The position numbers and the translations under genes were made by a program. A DNA stretch of 33,822 nucleotides, taken from assembly GCA_016191335.1 (NCBI GenBank), contig JACPOW010000125.1:1-33822 (forward strand), given 5' to 3'. The notes under the pieces were generated by a model. It ran no database searches and had not been told where the DNA came from. It worked only from the letters and a program-made list of their open reading frames with translations. This document shows, piece after piece, positions 7,522 through 14,689 of the stretch (the first letter of the stretch is position 1; every line of letters begins with the position of its first letter). Source of the DNA: Elusimicrobiota bacterium. Lineage in GTDB: Bacteria; Elusimicrobiota; Elusimicrobia; UBA1565; UBA9628.

Positions 7522-8511
7522 TTATCCGCCGATCTGGCACATCAGGCGAGGGTTCGCGCCCGAGGAGGCGGCCCGCGCCCCCATGCCGTGGCTCTCTGGC
7601 TTGCCCCGGACGGCGCCGCGGATCAGGTCCTCGAGCTCGGCGGGTCCGGCGCCGGCCCGCAGGGGGGTCCTCAGGTCCGCCCCGTCCTCGCCGTCGAGGC
7701 AGGGGATCAAGGTCCCCGTCGACGACAGGCGCACGCGGTTGCAGGCCCCGCAGAAGCCGCAGCTGAGCGCGCTGATGAAGCCGACGGTCCCGGCGGCGCC
7801 GGGGCGACGGTAGTAGCGGGCCGGGCCGTGGCCGAGAGGGCTCCCTTCCCGGGCCAGCGGCTCCAGGGGGCCGGCCGCGGCCATCATCTCCGCGAGGGGG
7901 ACGCGGCGCTCGGGGCTGAAGAACCCGGTCTCGCCCATGGGCATCAGCTCGATGAAGCGGACGTGAAGAGGCCGGTCCTGGGTCAGGGCGGCGAAGTCCG
8001 AGAGCTCGTCTTCGTTCATGCCGCGGGCCGCGACGACGTTGAGCTTGACCGGGGCCAGGCCGGCTTCCAAAGCCGCCTCCACTCCGGCGAGGACCGAGCC
8101 CAAAGCCCCGAAGCGCGCGATTCTCTTGAATCGCTCCGGCTCGAGCGTGTCGAGGCTGACGTTGACGCGGTCGAGGCCCGCGGCCTTCAGCTCGCCGGCG
8201 AGCCCGGCCAGCAGGACGCCGTTCGTGCTCAGCGAGAGGTCCTCGATCCCGGGGAGCGCGCGCAGGCGGCGCAGCAGCGCCGGCAGGCCGGGGCGCACCA
8301 GCGGCTCGCCGCCGGTGACGCGGATCTTGGACACGCCGAGCCGCGCGAACGCGCCCGCGAGCGCCGCGACCTCGTCGTCGCCGAGCAGGTCCGCGCCGGG
8401 CACGAAGCGCGGGGCCGCCTCGGGCAGGCAGTAGACGCAGCGCAGGTTGCACCGGTCGGTGACCGAGAGGCGGAGGTAGTCGATGGTCCGGCCGAAGCCG
8501 TCGCGCATCAT
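7522..8511 (-). CDS. moaA: GTP 3',8-cyclase MoaA (molybdenum cofactor step 1)
   Basis: A 329-residue radical SAM enzyme that converts GTP to 3',8-cyclo-GTP, the first committed step of molybdopterin synthesis, in the cytoplasm. The SAM-binding cluster is CNLRCVYC (C21, C25, C28), followed by VTGGEPLVRPG. The second, substrate-binding cluster is the C-terminal CGFCGACNRVRL plus a cysteine 13 residues on. It ends in Gly-Gly, which MoaA needs. ATG 8511 overlaps the mobA stop (ATGA). moaC and other moa genes are not in the window. The neighbours moeA and mobA and the downstream napA explain its presence: NapA needs bis-MGD. Confidence 0.95.
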   Translation of the reverse strand: MMRDGFGRTIDYLRLSVTDRCNLRCVYCLPEAAPRFVPGADLLGDDEVAALAGAFARLGVSKIRVTGGEPLVRPGLPALLRRLRALPGIEDLSLSTNGVLLAGLAGELKAAGLDRVNVSLDTLEPERFKRIARFGALGSVLAGVEAALEAGLAPVKLNVVAARGMNEDELSDFAALTQDRPLHVRFIELMPMGETGFFSPERRVPLAEMMAAAGPLEPLAREGSPLGHGPARYYRRPGAAGTVGFISALSCGFCGACNRVRLSSTGTLIPCLDGEDGADLRTPLRAGAGPAELEDLIRGAVRGKPESHGMGARAASSGANPRLMCQIGG

Positions 8512-9107
8512 GGTCTCAGCCCCTTGGCCCGGTCGTAGTCCTCGCGGGTGTCGATGTCCATGAAGGACAGCCCCTCCGGGTCGACGCCCGCGACCTCGGG
8601 CTCGAGCATGAAGCGCGTGCGCAAGGTGTCGAACAGGCGCGAGATCCCGAGGGCGTCGGAGTCGATCGAGGCGCGGATCAGGCCGGCGCAGCCCCGCGAG
8701 TAGACGCCGCACAGCGGCTGGCGCCGGTCGCGCCAGACGGGGATCACGGCGTCGTAGTCGGCGCGCGAGTGCCACATCGCCTCGATGAGACGGGGCTCGA
8801 CGAAGGGCATGTCGCAGGCGGCGACGAAGGCATGGCGCGTCTCGAGCCCCGAGAGCGCGGTGAACAGCCCGCCCATCGGGTGGCCGTCGCGGCAGAGGTC
8901 CTCGATGACCCGCACCCGCTCGCTGCTCAGGAACGCGAGCTCGGCGGCGTTCTTCGTCACGACGAGGACCTTGGGGAGGACCGCGAGCAAGGAGCCCACG
9001 ACCGTCTCGATCAAGGTCGCGCCCTTCCAGTCGGCCAGCGCCTTGTTGGCCCCGAAGCGCGTGCTCCGGCCTCCCGCCAGGACGACGCCGGTCATCTCGT
9101 CGATCAT
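8508..9107 (-). CDS. mobA: Molybdenum cofactor guanylyltransferase
   Basis: A 199-residue nucleotidyltransferase that links GMP from GTP to molybdopterin, giving the MGD form of the cofactor used by NapA. The N-terminal GTP-binding motif LAGGRSTRFGANKAL is typical of MobA, and ACDMPFVEP holds the metal-binding aspartate. ATG 9107 overlaps the moeA stop (AAATGA), so it is preferred over an upstream in-frame GTG (9116) and a later ATG (9095). Length matches the family (about 190-200). It is coupled on both sides to moeA and moaA. Confidence 0.92.
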   Translation of the reverse strand: MIDEMTGVVLAGGRSTRFGANKALADWKGATLIETVVGSLLAVLPKVLVVTKNAAELAFLSSERVRVIEDLCRDGHPMGGLFTALSGLETRHAFVAACDMPFVEPRLIEAMWHSRADYDAVIPVWRDRRQPLCGVYSRGCAGLIRASIDSDALGISRLFDTLRTRFMLEPEVAGVDPEGLSFMDIDTREDYDRAKGLRP

Positions 9108-10327
9108 TTCAGCCACCGGAAGCCGAGGACGCCGCCGCGGCGGACGCGGCCGCCGGGGGCGACCGCCAGCGCGTTGGCCCGGGACGCCATGCCCATCATC
9201 GCCGAGCCCTGCGGGCGGATGATCTCGAGCTCGTGGCCGCCCGGCGCGGGGCGGGCGCGGCAGAACAGGTACTGCCGCCGGTCCGGGGGCGCCGGGTAGT
9301 CGTCGAGGGCGACGCCCGCGAGGTGGTAGCTGGGGTGCTTCGGCGCGTAGCCCTGGAGCTTCTCCAGGGCGGGGCGCACGAACTCCTCCAGGCAGACCAA
9401 GGCGGCGATGGGGTTGCCGGGAAGCCCGAAGGCGAGCTTCGTCGGGGCTCCGGGGGCCTCGAGCGTCCCGAAGAACAGGGGCTTGCCGGGCTTGATGGCG
9501 ACCTTCCAGAAGACCTCGCGGACGCCGAGCGAGGCGAAGACGGAGCGGGTGCAGTCGAAGTCCCCGACCGAGACCCCGCCCGTCGCGAGGAGGACGTCGC
9601 AGCGCTCCAGGGCGGAGGCGAGGACGGCGCGCAGCGCCTCGGGCTCGTCGGGGGCGATGCCGAGGTCCTCGGCGGGGACTCCCCAGCGCGAGAGCCCGGC
9701 CAGCAGGGCCGGCCCGTTCGAGTTCCTGATCTTGCCGGGGGCCAGAGGCTCCCGGGCGTCTATGAGCTCGTCGCCGGTGGCCAGCACGGCCACGCGCGGC
9801 AGGCGCACGGCCGGGACCTCGGTCAGGCCCTGGGCGGCGAGCAGCGCGACGTCGTAGGGGCGCAGGAGCGCTCCCTTCTCGAGCAGCAGGCTCCCCTCGG
9901 CGACGTCCTCCCCGCGGGCGCGCACGTGGCTGCGCTCGAGGGTGGCGGCGGCCAGGCGGACCTTCCCCGCGGCGCCGGGCTCGGTCCGCTCGACCATGAC
10001 GACGCTGTCCGCGCCGCGGGGCATCGGAGCCCCCGTCATGATGCGCACGGCCTCGCCGGGCCTCACCTCGACGCGCCCGGCGTCGCCCGCGCGGACGGTC
10101 TCGAGGACGGCGAGCTCGACGGGAGACTCAGGCGTGGCGTCGCGGAGGTCCGCGGCGCGCAGGGCGTAGCCGTCCATCGCCGAGTTGTCGAAGGGGGGAA
10201 GCGCGACCGCCGCGCGGACGTCCGCGGCGAGGACGCGGTCCACGGCGCTGGCGAGGGGGACCTTCTCGGCGCCCAGGACGGGGGCGTGGTCGAAGATCAG
10301 GCGTAAGGCGTCGTCAGGCTCGATCAT
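9104..10327 (-). CDS. moeA: Molybdopterin molybdenumtransferase
   Basis: A 407-residue MoeA that inserts molybdate into adenylated molybdopterin. Recognisable motifs are PPFDNSAMDGYALR (near 44-57), RIMTGAPMPRGADSVVMVE, VAVLATGDEL, the TGGVSVGDFD loop and FGLPGNPIAALVCLEEFV, in family order and at normal length. ATG 10327 follows AAGGAG six bases upstream, a good ribosome-binding site. A 125-nt leader with a strong hairpin separates it from tatA, so it may have its own control point while still being read through from upstream. Confidence 0.95.
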   Translation of the reverse strand: MIEPDDALRLIFDHAPVLGAEKVPLASAVDRVLAADVRAAVALPPFDNSAMDGYALRAADLRDATPESPVELAVLETVRAGDAGRVEVRPGEAVRIMTGAPMPRGADSVVMVERTEPGAAGKVRLAAATLERSHVRARGEDVAEGSLLLEKGALLRPYDVALLAAQGLTEVPAVRLPRVAVLATGDELIDAREPLAPGKIRNSNGPALLAGLSRWGVPAEDLGIAPDEPEALRAVLASALERCDVLLATGGVSVGDFDCTRSVFASLGVREVFWKVAIKPGKPLFFGTLEAPGAPTKLAFGLPGNPIAALVCLEEFVRPALEKLQGYAPKHPSYHLAGVALDDYPAPPDRRQYLFCRARPAPGGHELEIIRPQGSAMMGMASRANALAVAPGGRVRRGGVLGFRWLK

Positions 10328-10369
10328 GTTCTCCTTTTTGATTCAGCCCCGGCGCGGCGGGCATCGAGA

Positions 10370-10393
10370 GGGCGAGGCCTTTCGGCTTCGCCC
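10370..10393 (-). promoter_or_regulatory. Strong hairpin in the tatA-moeA leader
   Basis: On the minus strand this reads GGGCGA, A, GCC, GAAA, GGC, C, TCGCCC: six base pairs, one A-C mismatch, three pairs and a GNRA tetraloop. It is 43 nt upstream of the moeA start in an otherwise non-coding 125-nt gap, and no U-run follows, so it is not a plain terminator. A molybdenum-cofactor riboswitch would make sense here, but I could not match the known consensus, so only the hairpin is claimed. Confidence 0.35.
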
Positions 10394-10452
10394 CGCGGCC
10401 GGCGGGTCATGGCTCTGAGCGAGCGTTAGACCGTCCGGCTCGGAGCGGCGGC

Positions 10453-10611
10453 TCAGGCGTTCTTGTCGTCGGACACGGTCTTGAGCCCCTCCTTGAAGGC
10501 GCTGAAGGACCGGCCGAGCCCGCGCGCCGCCTCGGGGAGGCGCTGGGACCCGAAGATCACCACCGCGACTCCGAGCAGGACGGCGAGTTCCGTGAATCCG
10601 ATGTTGGGCAT
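10453..10611 (-). CDS. tatA: Twin-arginine translocase subunit TatA, short form
   Basis: A 52-residue protein. It begins MPNIGFTELAVLLGVAVVIF (one membrane segment) followed by FGSQRLPEAARGLGRSFSAF, the amphipathic helix with the FG(x)4P hinge that defines TatA/TatE. The TatA role is to form the pore for folded proteins with Tat signals, and NapA and both NapG-like proteins here carry such signals. It is shorter than common TatA (60-90 residues), lacking most of the charged tail. GAGGA precedes the ATG. No tatB or tatC is in the window. Confidence 0.92.
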   Translation of the reverse strand: MPNIGFTELAVLLGVAVVIFGSQRLPEAARGLGRSFSAFKEGLKTVSDDKNA

Positions 10612-10631
10612 GTGTTCCTCGTCAAGGCATT

Positions 10632-10651
10632 TCCGGACTGTCTTCTCCGGA
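10632..10651. promoter_or_regulatory. Candidate operator TCCGGA-N8-TCCGGA upstream of tatA
   Basis: TCCGGA at 10632-10637 and 10646-10651, part of a longer dyad (TTCCGG at 10631-10636, CCGGAA at 10647-10652). Spacing is identical to the element at the Rrf2 gene (7465-7484), and TGCAACGAA lies close by at both sites (10657-10665 and 7492-7500). It sits 21-40 bp before the tatA start, a place for control of tatA and the cofactor genes by the same factor. Confidence 0.42.
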
Positions 10652-10674
10652 ATTCCTGCAACGAACCGGCCACC

Positions 10675-11199
10675 TCAGCGGTCGCCGGTCATGTAGGACT
10701 CGACCTCGGCCCAGTAGCGGTTGACGTCGCGTTCCATCGCGCGGTGCTGCTCGTGGGCCTGGCGGGAGAGGCGGTGCAAGGTCGAGCGTCCGGCGTAGGC
10801 GATGAAGGTCGGCCAGACCGTCCGCTCCTCCTCGTCGATCAGGCGGCGCAGCATCGCGCCCAGGCGCAGGGACAGCTCGCGGATGACGGTCCCGCCCTCC
10901 GGCGTGAGCGTGTTCAGCAGGGACGCCGCCTCCTCGCGCAGGTCGGCCACGGCCTTGTGCTGCTTGCGCACCTGCGCCAGCGCGCGGTAGGCGGCGGGCG
11001 TCGGCGGCTCCGGGGACTCGTCGTAGATCAGGTGCTCGAGGGTCTGGTGCGCCTCGAGGGCCTTGAACAGGACGAGGAGGATGTTCCGCATCTCGTGCGC
11101 GGCCGTGCGGTCGTTGGTCTCGGCGGCGGCGCGCTCCAGGCGTCCGACGAGCTTCAGGAGCAGCGCGTGCTCCCCGGACAGCGAATCGAAGACGCTCAT
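10675..11199 (-). CDS. Hemerythrin-like (HHE) domain protein
   Basis: A 174-residue all-helical protein of the hemerythrin/HHE type, which binds a non-haem di-iron centre and can carry or sense O2 or NO. Candidate ligands are H11 (GEHALLL), H51/E55/H56 (AHQTLEHLIYDE), H81 (KQHKAV) and the acidic run DEEERTVWP (122-130). The His usually found about four residues before the last acidic ligand is not visible (RRLIDEEE), so the metal site may be altered. ATG 11199 overlaps the kinase stop (ATGA), so kinase and hemerythrin are made together; an oxygen/NO-sensing module for nitrate respiration is inferred. Confidence 0.75.
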   Translation of the reverse strand: MSVFDSLSGEHALLLKLVGRLERAAAETNDRTAAHEMRNILLVLFKALEAHQTLEHLIYDESPEPPTPAAYRALAQVRKQHKAVADLREEAASLLNTLTPEGGTVIRELSLRLGAMLRRLIDEEERTVWPTFIAYAGRSTLHRLSRQAHEQHRAMERDVNRYWAEVESYMTGDR

Positions 11200-12266
11200 G
11201 GCCTGGCCTCCGGCACGGACGCCTGCGGAAGCCGCAAGGTGAAGACGCTCCCCTTGCCCTCCTCCGATGAGGCGGTGATGTCTCCTCCCATCGCGCGCAG
11301 CGCCGCGCGGCAGAAGGTGAGCCCCAGGCCGAGACCGGTCCCGCGCCTGTGGTTGGAGCCCTGATAGAAGCGGTCGAAGATGAAGGGGAGCTCGCGCGCG
11401 GGGATGCCCGGCCCGTCGTCGGAGACGCGGATCAGGACCGAGGCGCCGTCCCGCGACGCGCCCGCCTCGATGCGGCCGCCGGCGAGCGTGAACTTCATGG
11501 CGTTGCCGACGAGGTTGGTCACCGCGCGGCGCAGGAGGTCGGGGTCCGCCGTCGCGACGAGCCCGGAGGCGGGGCCGGCGGTCAGGGTCAGGCCGAGCGA
11601 CCGGGCCGTCTCGGCCTCCTCGTCGACGATCCCCGCGACCAGGAGGTCGGCGTCCACGGCCGTCAGGCGGACGGGCATCGCCCCGTCCTCCAGCCGGGTC
11701 GTCTCCAGGTACGATTCGATGAGGTCGTTGAGGCGGCGCGAGTTGCGCACCCCGCTCTGCACCAGGCCGATGTCGCCCGCGTCGAGCGTGTGGCCGGCGC
11801 CGAGGTCCTCGACGGCGCGCAGCACGCCGTACATGATGGTCAGCGGCGCCCGGAAGTCGTGCGCCAGCATCTGCCGCCACTCCTCCTGCTTGCGTCCGCG
11901 CTGCGCCAGGGCGGTGACGTCCTCGACGATGAGGAAGTGCCTCTCCAGGCTGGGCAGGCGCACGCGCAGGCAGCGCACCCGCAGGTCCCGGTCCGTCGGG
12001 CGGTACTTCCCCGCGAAGGTCACGGCGTCCTGCGCGCCCCGGGGGACCTTGAGCGGGCAGGTGGACTCCGCGTCGCGCCGGCCTTCGAGCTCCGCGCACA
12101 GCAGGCGGCAGATCGTGGCCTCGCCGGCGTCGTGGGCGGAGGGGCCGAGCAGGCGTCCCGCGGCGGCGTTGGCATAGAGGAGGCGCCCATCGGCGTCGGC
12201 GATGCAGAAGCCGTCGGTCAGGCAGTCGAACAGAGGCCGTAGGGCGTCCAGGAAGTCGGCGGCCAT
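11196..12266 (-). CDS. Soluble PAS-domain sensor histidine kinase
   Basis: A 356-residue kinase with no membrane segment. Residues 8-120 form a PAS-like sensor (LTDGFCIADADGRLLYANAAA). The dimerisation box follows with phospho-acceptor H136 (MLAHDFRAPLT), then the ATPase domain: N box NLVGNAMKF, G1 DDGPGIP, F box PFIFDRFY and G2 GTGLGLGL. The PAS part has several cysteines, which might bind a cluster or haem, but no defined motif is visible. No response regulator is encoded nearby. The ATG at 12266 comes 31 nt after the radical SAM stop, and the leader has a GTTCCG/CGGAAC dyad, so a promoter may lie here. Confidence 0.88.
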   Translation of the reverse strand: MAADFLDALRPLFDCLTDGFCIADADGRLLYANAAAGRLLGPSAHDAGEATICRLLCAELEGRRDAESTCPLKVPRGAQDAVTFAGKYRPTDRDLRVRCLRVRLPSLERHFLIVEDVTALAQRGRKQEEWRQMLAHDFRAPLTIMYGVLRAVEDLGAGHTLDAGDIGLVQSGVRNSRRLNDLIESYLETTRLEDGAMPVRLTAVDADLLVAGIVDEEAETARSLGLTLTAGPASGLVATADPDLLRRAVTNLVGNAMKFTLAGGRIEAGASRDGASVLIRVSDDGPGIPARELPFIFDRFYQGSNHRRGTGLGLGLTFCRAALRAMGGDITASSEEGKGSVFTLRLPQASVPEARP

Positions 12267-12270
12267 AGCG

Positions 12271-12288
12271 GTTCCGGTGCAACGGAAC
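12271..12288. promoter_or_regulatory. Dyad upstream of the histidine kinase
   Basis: GTTCCG (12271-12276) and CGGAAC (12283-12288) form a perfect 6-bp inverted repeat around GTGCAA, ending 4 bp before the kinase ATG. GTTGCA on the coding strand and the CCGGAA words recur in other leaders of the window. On the coding strand a GATAGT word lies just upstream and could be a -10 box. It may be an operator or part of the ribosome-binding region; no better evidence. Confidence 0.3.
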
Positions 12289-12297
12289 GACTATCCG

Positions 12298-13254
12298 CTA
12301 CGGTGCGACGGAACGGCCCGCGCGCCGGCGCTCGAGGCCGCGCGCGGCGATGACCTCCTGGGTCCCGCAGGAGCAGTAGTAGACCGACAGGGTCTTCGTC
12401 CGCTCCAGCGCGAACTGCAGGAGGTCCAGGGCGGCGAGGCCGCTCTCGGCGGTCGGGCGCCAGAGGAGGTGGGCGCTGTCCTTGTTGAGGGGGACCTGCC
12501 CGTCGGCGACGACGCGGTCGCGGTTCTCCGCGCACAGGAACAGCTCGTGGATGTTCAGGAAGGGCACGCCCAGCGCGTCGAGCTCGAGGACCATGCGCTC
12601 GAGCTTCTCCCTGTCCGCGGGCACCACGGGGATCTCGACGGCGACCTCGTCGAAGAACCGGCGGGCGCGGCGAACGGGCTCCGTGTCGTAATCGCGCGCG
12701 GCCAGGTCGAATCGGATCGCGTCGAGGCCGGCGTCCTTCAGCCTCCCCAGCAGCGCGTCGGTCGCCAGGTCGCCGTTGGTGTACAGGTCCACGCGGGGCG
12801 GGTCGGGCATGGCCTTGAGCACGGCGAGCAGGGCCAGCACGCGCTCGGGGCGCAGCAGCGGCTCGCCGCCGGACAGGCCGACGGAGCGCAGGCCGTAGCG
12901 CGCGACAATCTCGACCGCCTCGGCGGGGTCGTCGATCGGTATGCCGTGGACGACGGTCTCGTCCTTGCGCGGCTTCTGGTTGAAGCAGAAGAAGCAGTCC
13001 CGCGTGCACAGCCCGGTCACGTACAGGTTGCTGCCCTGGCCCTCGAGGCAGGAGGCGCAGCCCGGGGGGAGGCGCCGCGTGTAGAGCGTCATGCTCTCGA
13101 AGTCGCCCTTGATGCCGGCGGCGCGCAGGCGCTCCAGGCGCTCGCGCAGCTCGACGACGCGCCCCGGCTCGGGCTCGGCGCCGGGAAGCGGCGTGGAGGC
13201 CCGCGCCGCCTTGCGGGCGTACCAGGACAGGTCGTCCTTGTCCGTCAGGCTCAG
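12298..13254 (-). CDS. Radical SAM protein coupled to the lyase gene; CTG start
   Basis: About 318 residues. The SAM cluster is in TGLCTRDCFFCFNQ (C-x3-C-x2-C), with an extra pair upstream (GCASC) and LSGGEPLL after it; further cysteines lie in FLCAENRD and YYCSCGTQ near the C-terminus. The arrangement recalls archaeal and bacterial proteins related to pyruvate formate-lyase activating enzymes, but I cannot name a substrate. No ATG, GTG or TTG opens this frame at the junction; a CTG at 13254 overlaps the lyase stop as CTGA, with AAGGTG as ribosome-binding sequence, giving (M)SLTDKDDLSWY. The alternative is ATG 13092, which would drop about 54 residues. Coupling suggests a task linked to aromatic amino acid breakdown, not proven. 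Confidence 0.75.
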   Translation of the reverse strand: MSLTDKDDLSWYARKAARASTPLPGAEPEPGRVVELRERLERLRAAGIKGDFESMTLYTRRLPPGCASCLEGQGSNLYVTGLCTRDCFFCFNQKPRKDETVVHGIPIDDPAEAVEIVARYGLRSVGLSGGEPLLRPERVLALLAVLKAMPDPPRVDLYTNGDLATDALLGRLKDAGLDAIRFDLAARDYDTEPVRRARRFFDEVAVEIPVVPADREKLERMVLELDALGVPFLNIHELFLCAENRDRVVADGQVPLNKDSAHLLWRPTAESGLAALDLLQFALERTKTLSVYYCSCGTQEVIAARGLERRRAGRSVAP

Positions 13255-14651
13255 GCGTTCACCTTCACGGGCGCGAGCTCGAAGCGCGACTGGAAGAAGC
13301 GCAGGCGCGGCGGCTCGTAGCAGAACCGCAGCCCGGGCAAGGTCGCCCGCTTCTCGTAGAGGCGGGTGATGCCGTCGGCGACGTAATCCAGGTGCGTCTG
13401 CGTGTAGGCGCGCCGCGGCATGGTCAGGCGCACCAGCTCGAGCGACGGCCGGTGGTTGCGGCCCTTCTCGTCGCGGCCCGCGGAGACGATGCCGCGCTCC
13501 ATCGCGCGCACGCCCGTGGCCTGGTAGATCCAGGCGGCGAGCGCCTGGGCGGGGAGGTCGTCCTGGGTCAGGTGCGGCAGGAACGCGCGCGCGTCGACGA
13601 ACACGGCGTGGCCGCCGATGGGGCGCACGATCGGCACGCCGCCTTCGGCCAGGCGCTCGCCGAGGTAGGCGACCTGCGCCACGCGATGGGCGATCCACTC
13701 GTCCTGCACCATCTCGCGCACGCCGACGGCCAGCGCCTCCAGGTCGCGTCCGGCCATCCCGCCGTAGGTGTGCAGGCCCTCGTACAGCACGCACAGGTTG
13801 CTCGCCTCGTCGTAAAGGCCCTTGTCGCGCGTCGCGAGGAAGCCGCCGATGTTGACGTAGGCGTCCTTCTTGGCGCTGACCGCGATGGCGTCGACGACGG
13901 CGCACATGTCCTTGAGGATCTCGGCGACGGGCCGCCCCTTCTGGGCCGGCTCGCGCTGGGAGATCATGTAGGCGTTCTCCACCAGGCGGGCGCCGTCGAG
14001 GACCAGCCGGACCTCGTTGGCCTTGCACAGCGCGGAGACCTTGCGCAGGTTGTCGAGGCTCACCGGCTGTCCGCCGGCCAGGTTGACCGGCGCGCCGACG
14101 GCGACGTAGGCCATGGCCGCGCGGCCGACCTTCTTGATCAGCGCCTCGAGCTTCTTGAGGTCCACGTTGCCCTTGAAGGGGAGGTTGGCGACCGGGTCGT
14201 GCGCCTCGTCGACGATGACGTCGTGGAAGATGCCGCCGTTGAGCTCGATGTGGGCGCGCGTCGTCGTGAAGTACATGTTCCCGGCCACGGACTGGCCGGG
14301 CTTGATCCAGGCCTTGGAGAGCAGATTCTCCGCGCCGCGGCCCTGGTGGGTGGGGACTAAATAAGGAAAGCCGTACACGTCCGAGATGGCGGACTGCAGG
14401 CGCTCGAAGCTCTCGCTGCCGGCGTAGGCCTCGTCGCCGATCATCATCGCGCCCCACTGCGCCGCGCTCATGGCGTTCGTGCCCGAGTCGGTGAGCAGGT
14501 CGATGTACACGTCCGCGCTGCGCAGGAGGAAGGTGTTGTAGCCGGCGTCGGCCAGGCGCTTGCGGCGCTCCGCTTCCGGGAGGATGCGGATCGGCTCGAT
14601 CATCTTGATGCGGTACGGCTCGGGCAGGAGGCGGAGGGAGGGGGTGGCCAT
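13251..14651 (-). CDS. Tyrosine phenol-lyase / tryptophanase family enzyme (PLP beta-eliminating lyase)
   Basis: A 466-residue PLP enzyme that splits an aromatic amino acid to phenol or indole plus pyruvate and ammonia. Family motifs are IDLLTDSGTNAMS (near 51-63), GDEAYAGS, PTHQGRGAENLL, the PLP lysine in VSAKKDAYVNIGGF, GGHAVFVDAR and RAMERGIVSAGR. DSGTNAMS, VNLAGGQPVS and MERGIVSAGR are nearer to tyrosine phenol-lyase, whereas SAKKDA is nearer to tryptophanase, so the substrate is left open and no symbol is given. Normal length. The start ATG 14651 and its leader are imperfectly duplicated 2.25 kb upstream. It is coupled to the radical SAM gene by CTGA. Confidence 0.9.
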   Translation of the reverse strand: MATPSLRLLPEPYRIKMIEPIRILPEAERRKRLADAGYNTFLLRSADVYIDLLTDSGTNAMSAAQWGAMMIGDEAYAGSESFERLQSAISDVYGFPYLVPTHQGRGAENLLSKAWIKPGQSVAGNMYFTTTRAHIELNGGIFHDVIVDEAHDPVANLPFKGNVDLKKLEALIKKVGRAAMAYVAVGAPVNLAGGQPVSLDNLRKVSALCKANEVRLVLDGARLVENAYMISQREPAQKGRPVAEILKDMCAVVDAIAVSAKKDAYVNIGGFLATRDKGLYDEASNLCVLYEGLHTYGGMAGRDLEALAVGVREMVQDEWIAHRVAQVAYLGERLAEGGVPIVRPIGGHAVFVDARAFLPHLTQDDLPAQALAAWIYQATGVRAMERGIVSAGRDEKGRNHRPSLELVRLTMPRRAYTQTHLDYVADGITRLYEKRATLPGLRFCYEPPRLRFFQSRFELAPVKVNA

Positions 14652-14681
14652 GGTGCTAGTGCCCTCGCAACATTCCGGCTA
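14616..14681 (-). repeat. Direct repeat, copy 1: leader and first 12 codons of the lyase gene
   Basis: This stretch covers 30 nt of leader and the first 12 codons of the lyase gene. It matches 16862-16927 at 54 of 66 positions by my count (26/30 in the leader, 28/36 in the coding part), same orientation. The best-conserved block is TAGCCGGAATGTTGC on the coding strand. Confidence 0.75.
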
Positions 14682-14689
14682 GACCCCGA

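Noticed and set aside
10328..10452. Molybdenum-cofactor riboswitch
   Set aside because: The place is right, but I could not align the known Moco RNA consensus; only a hairpin is supported.
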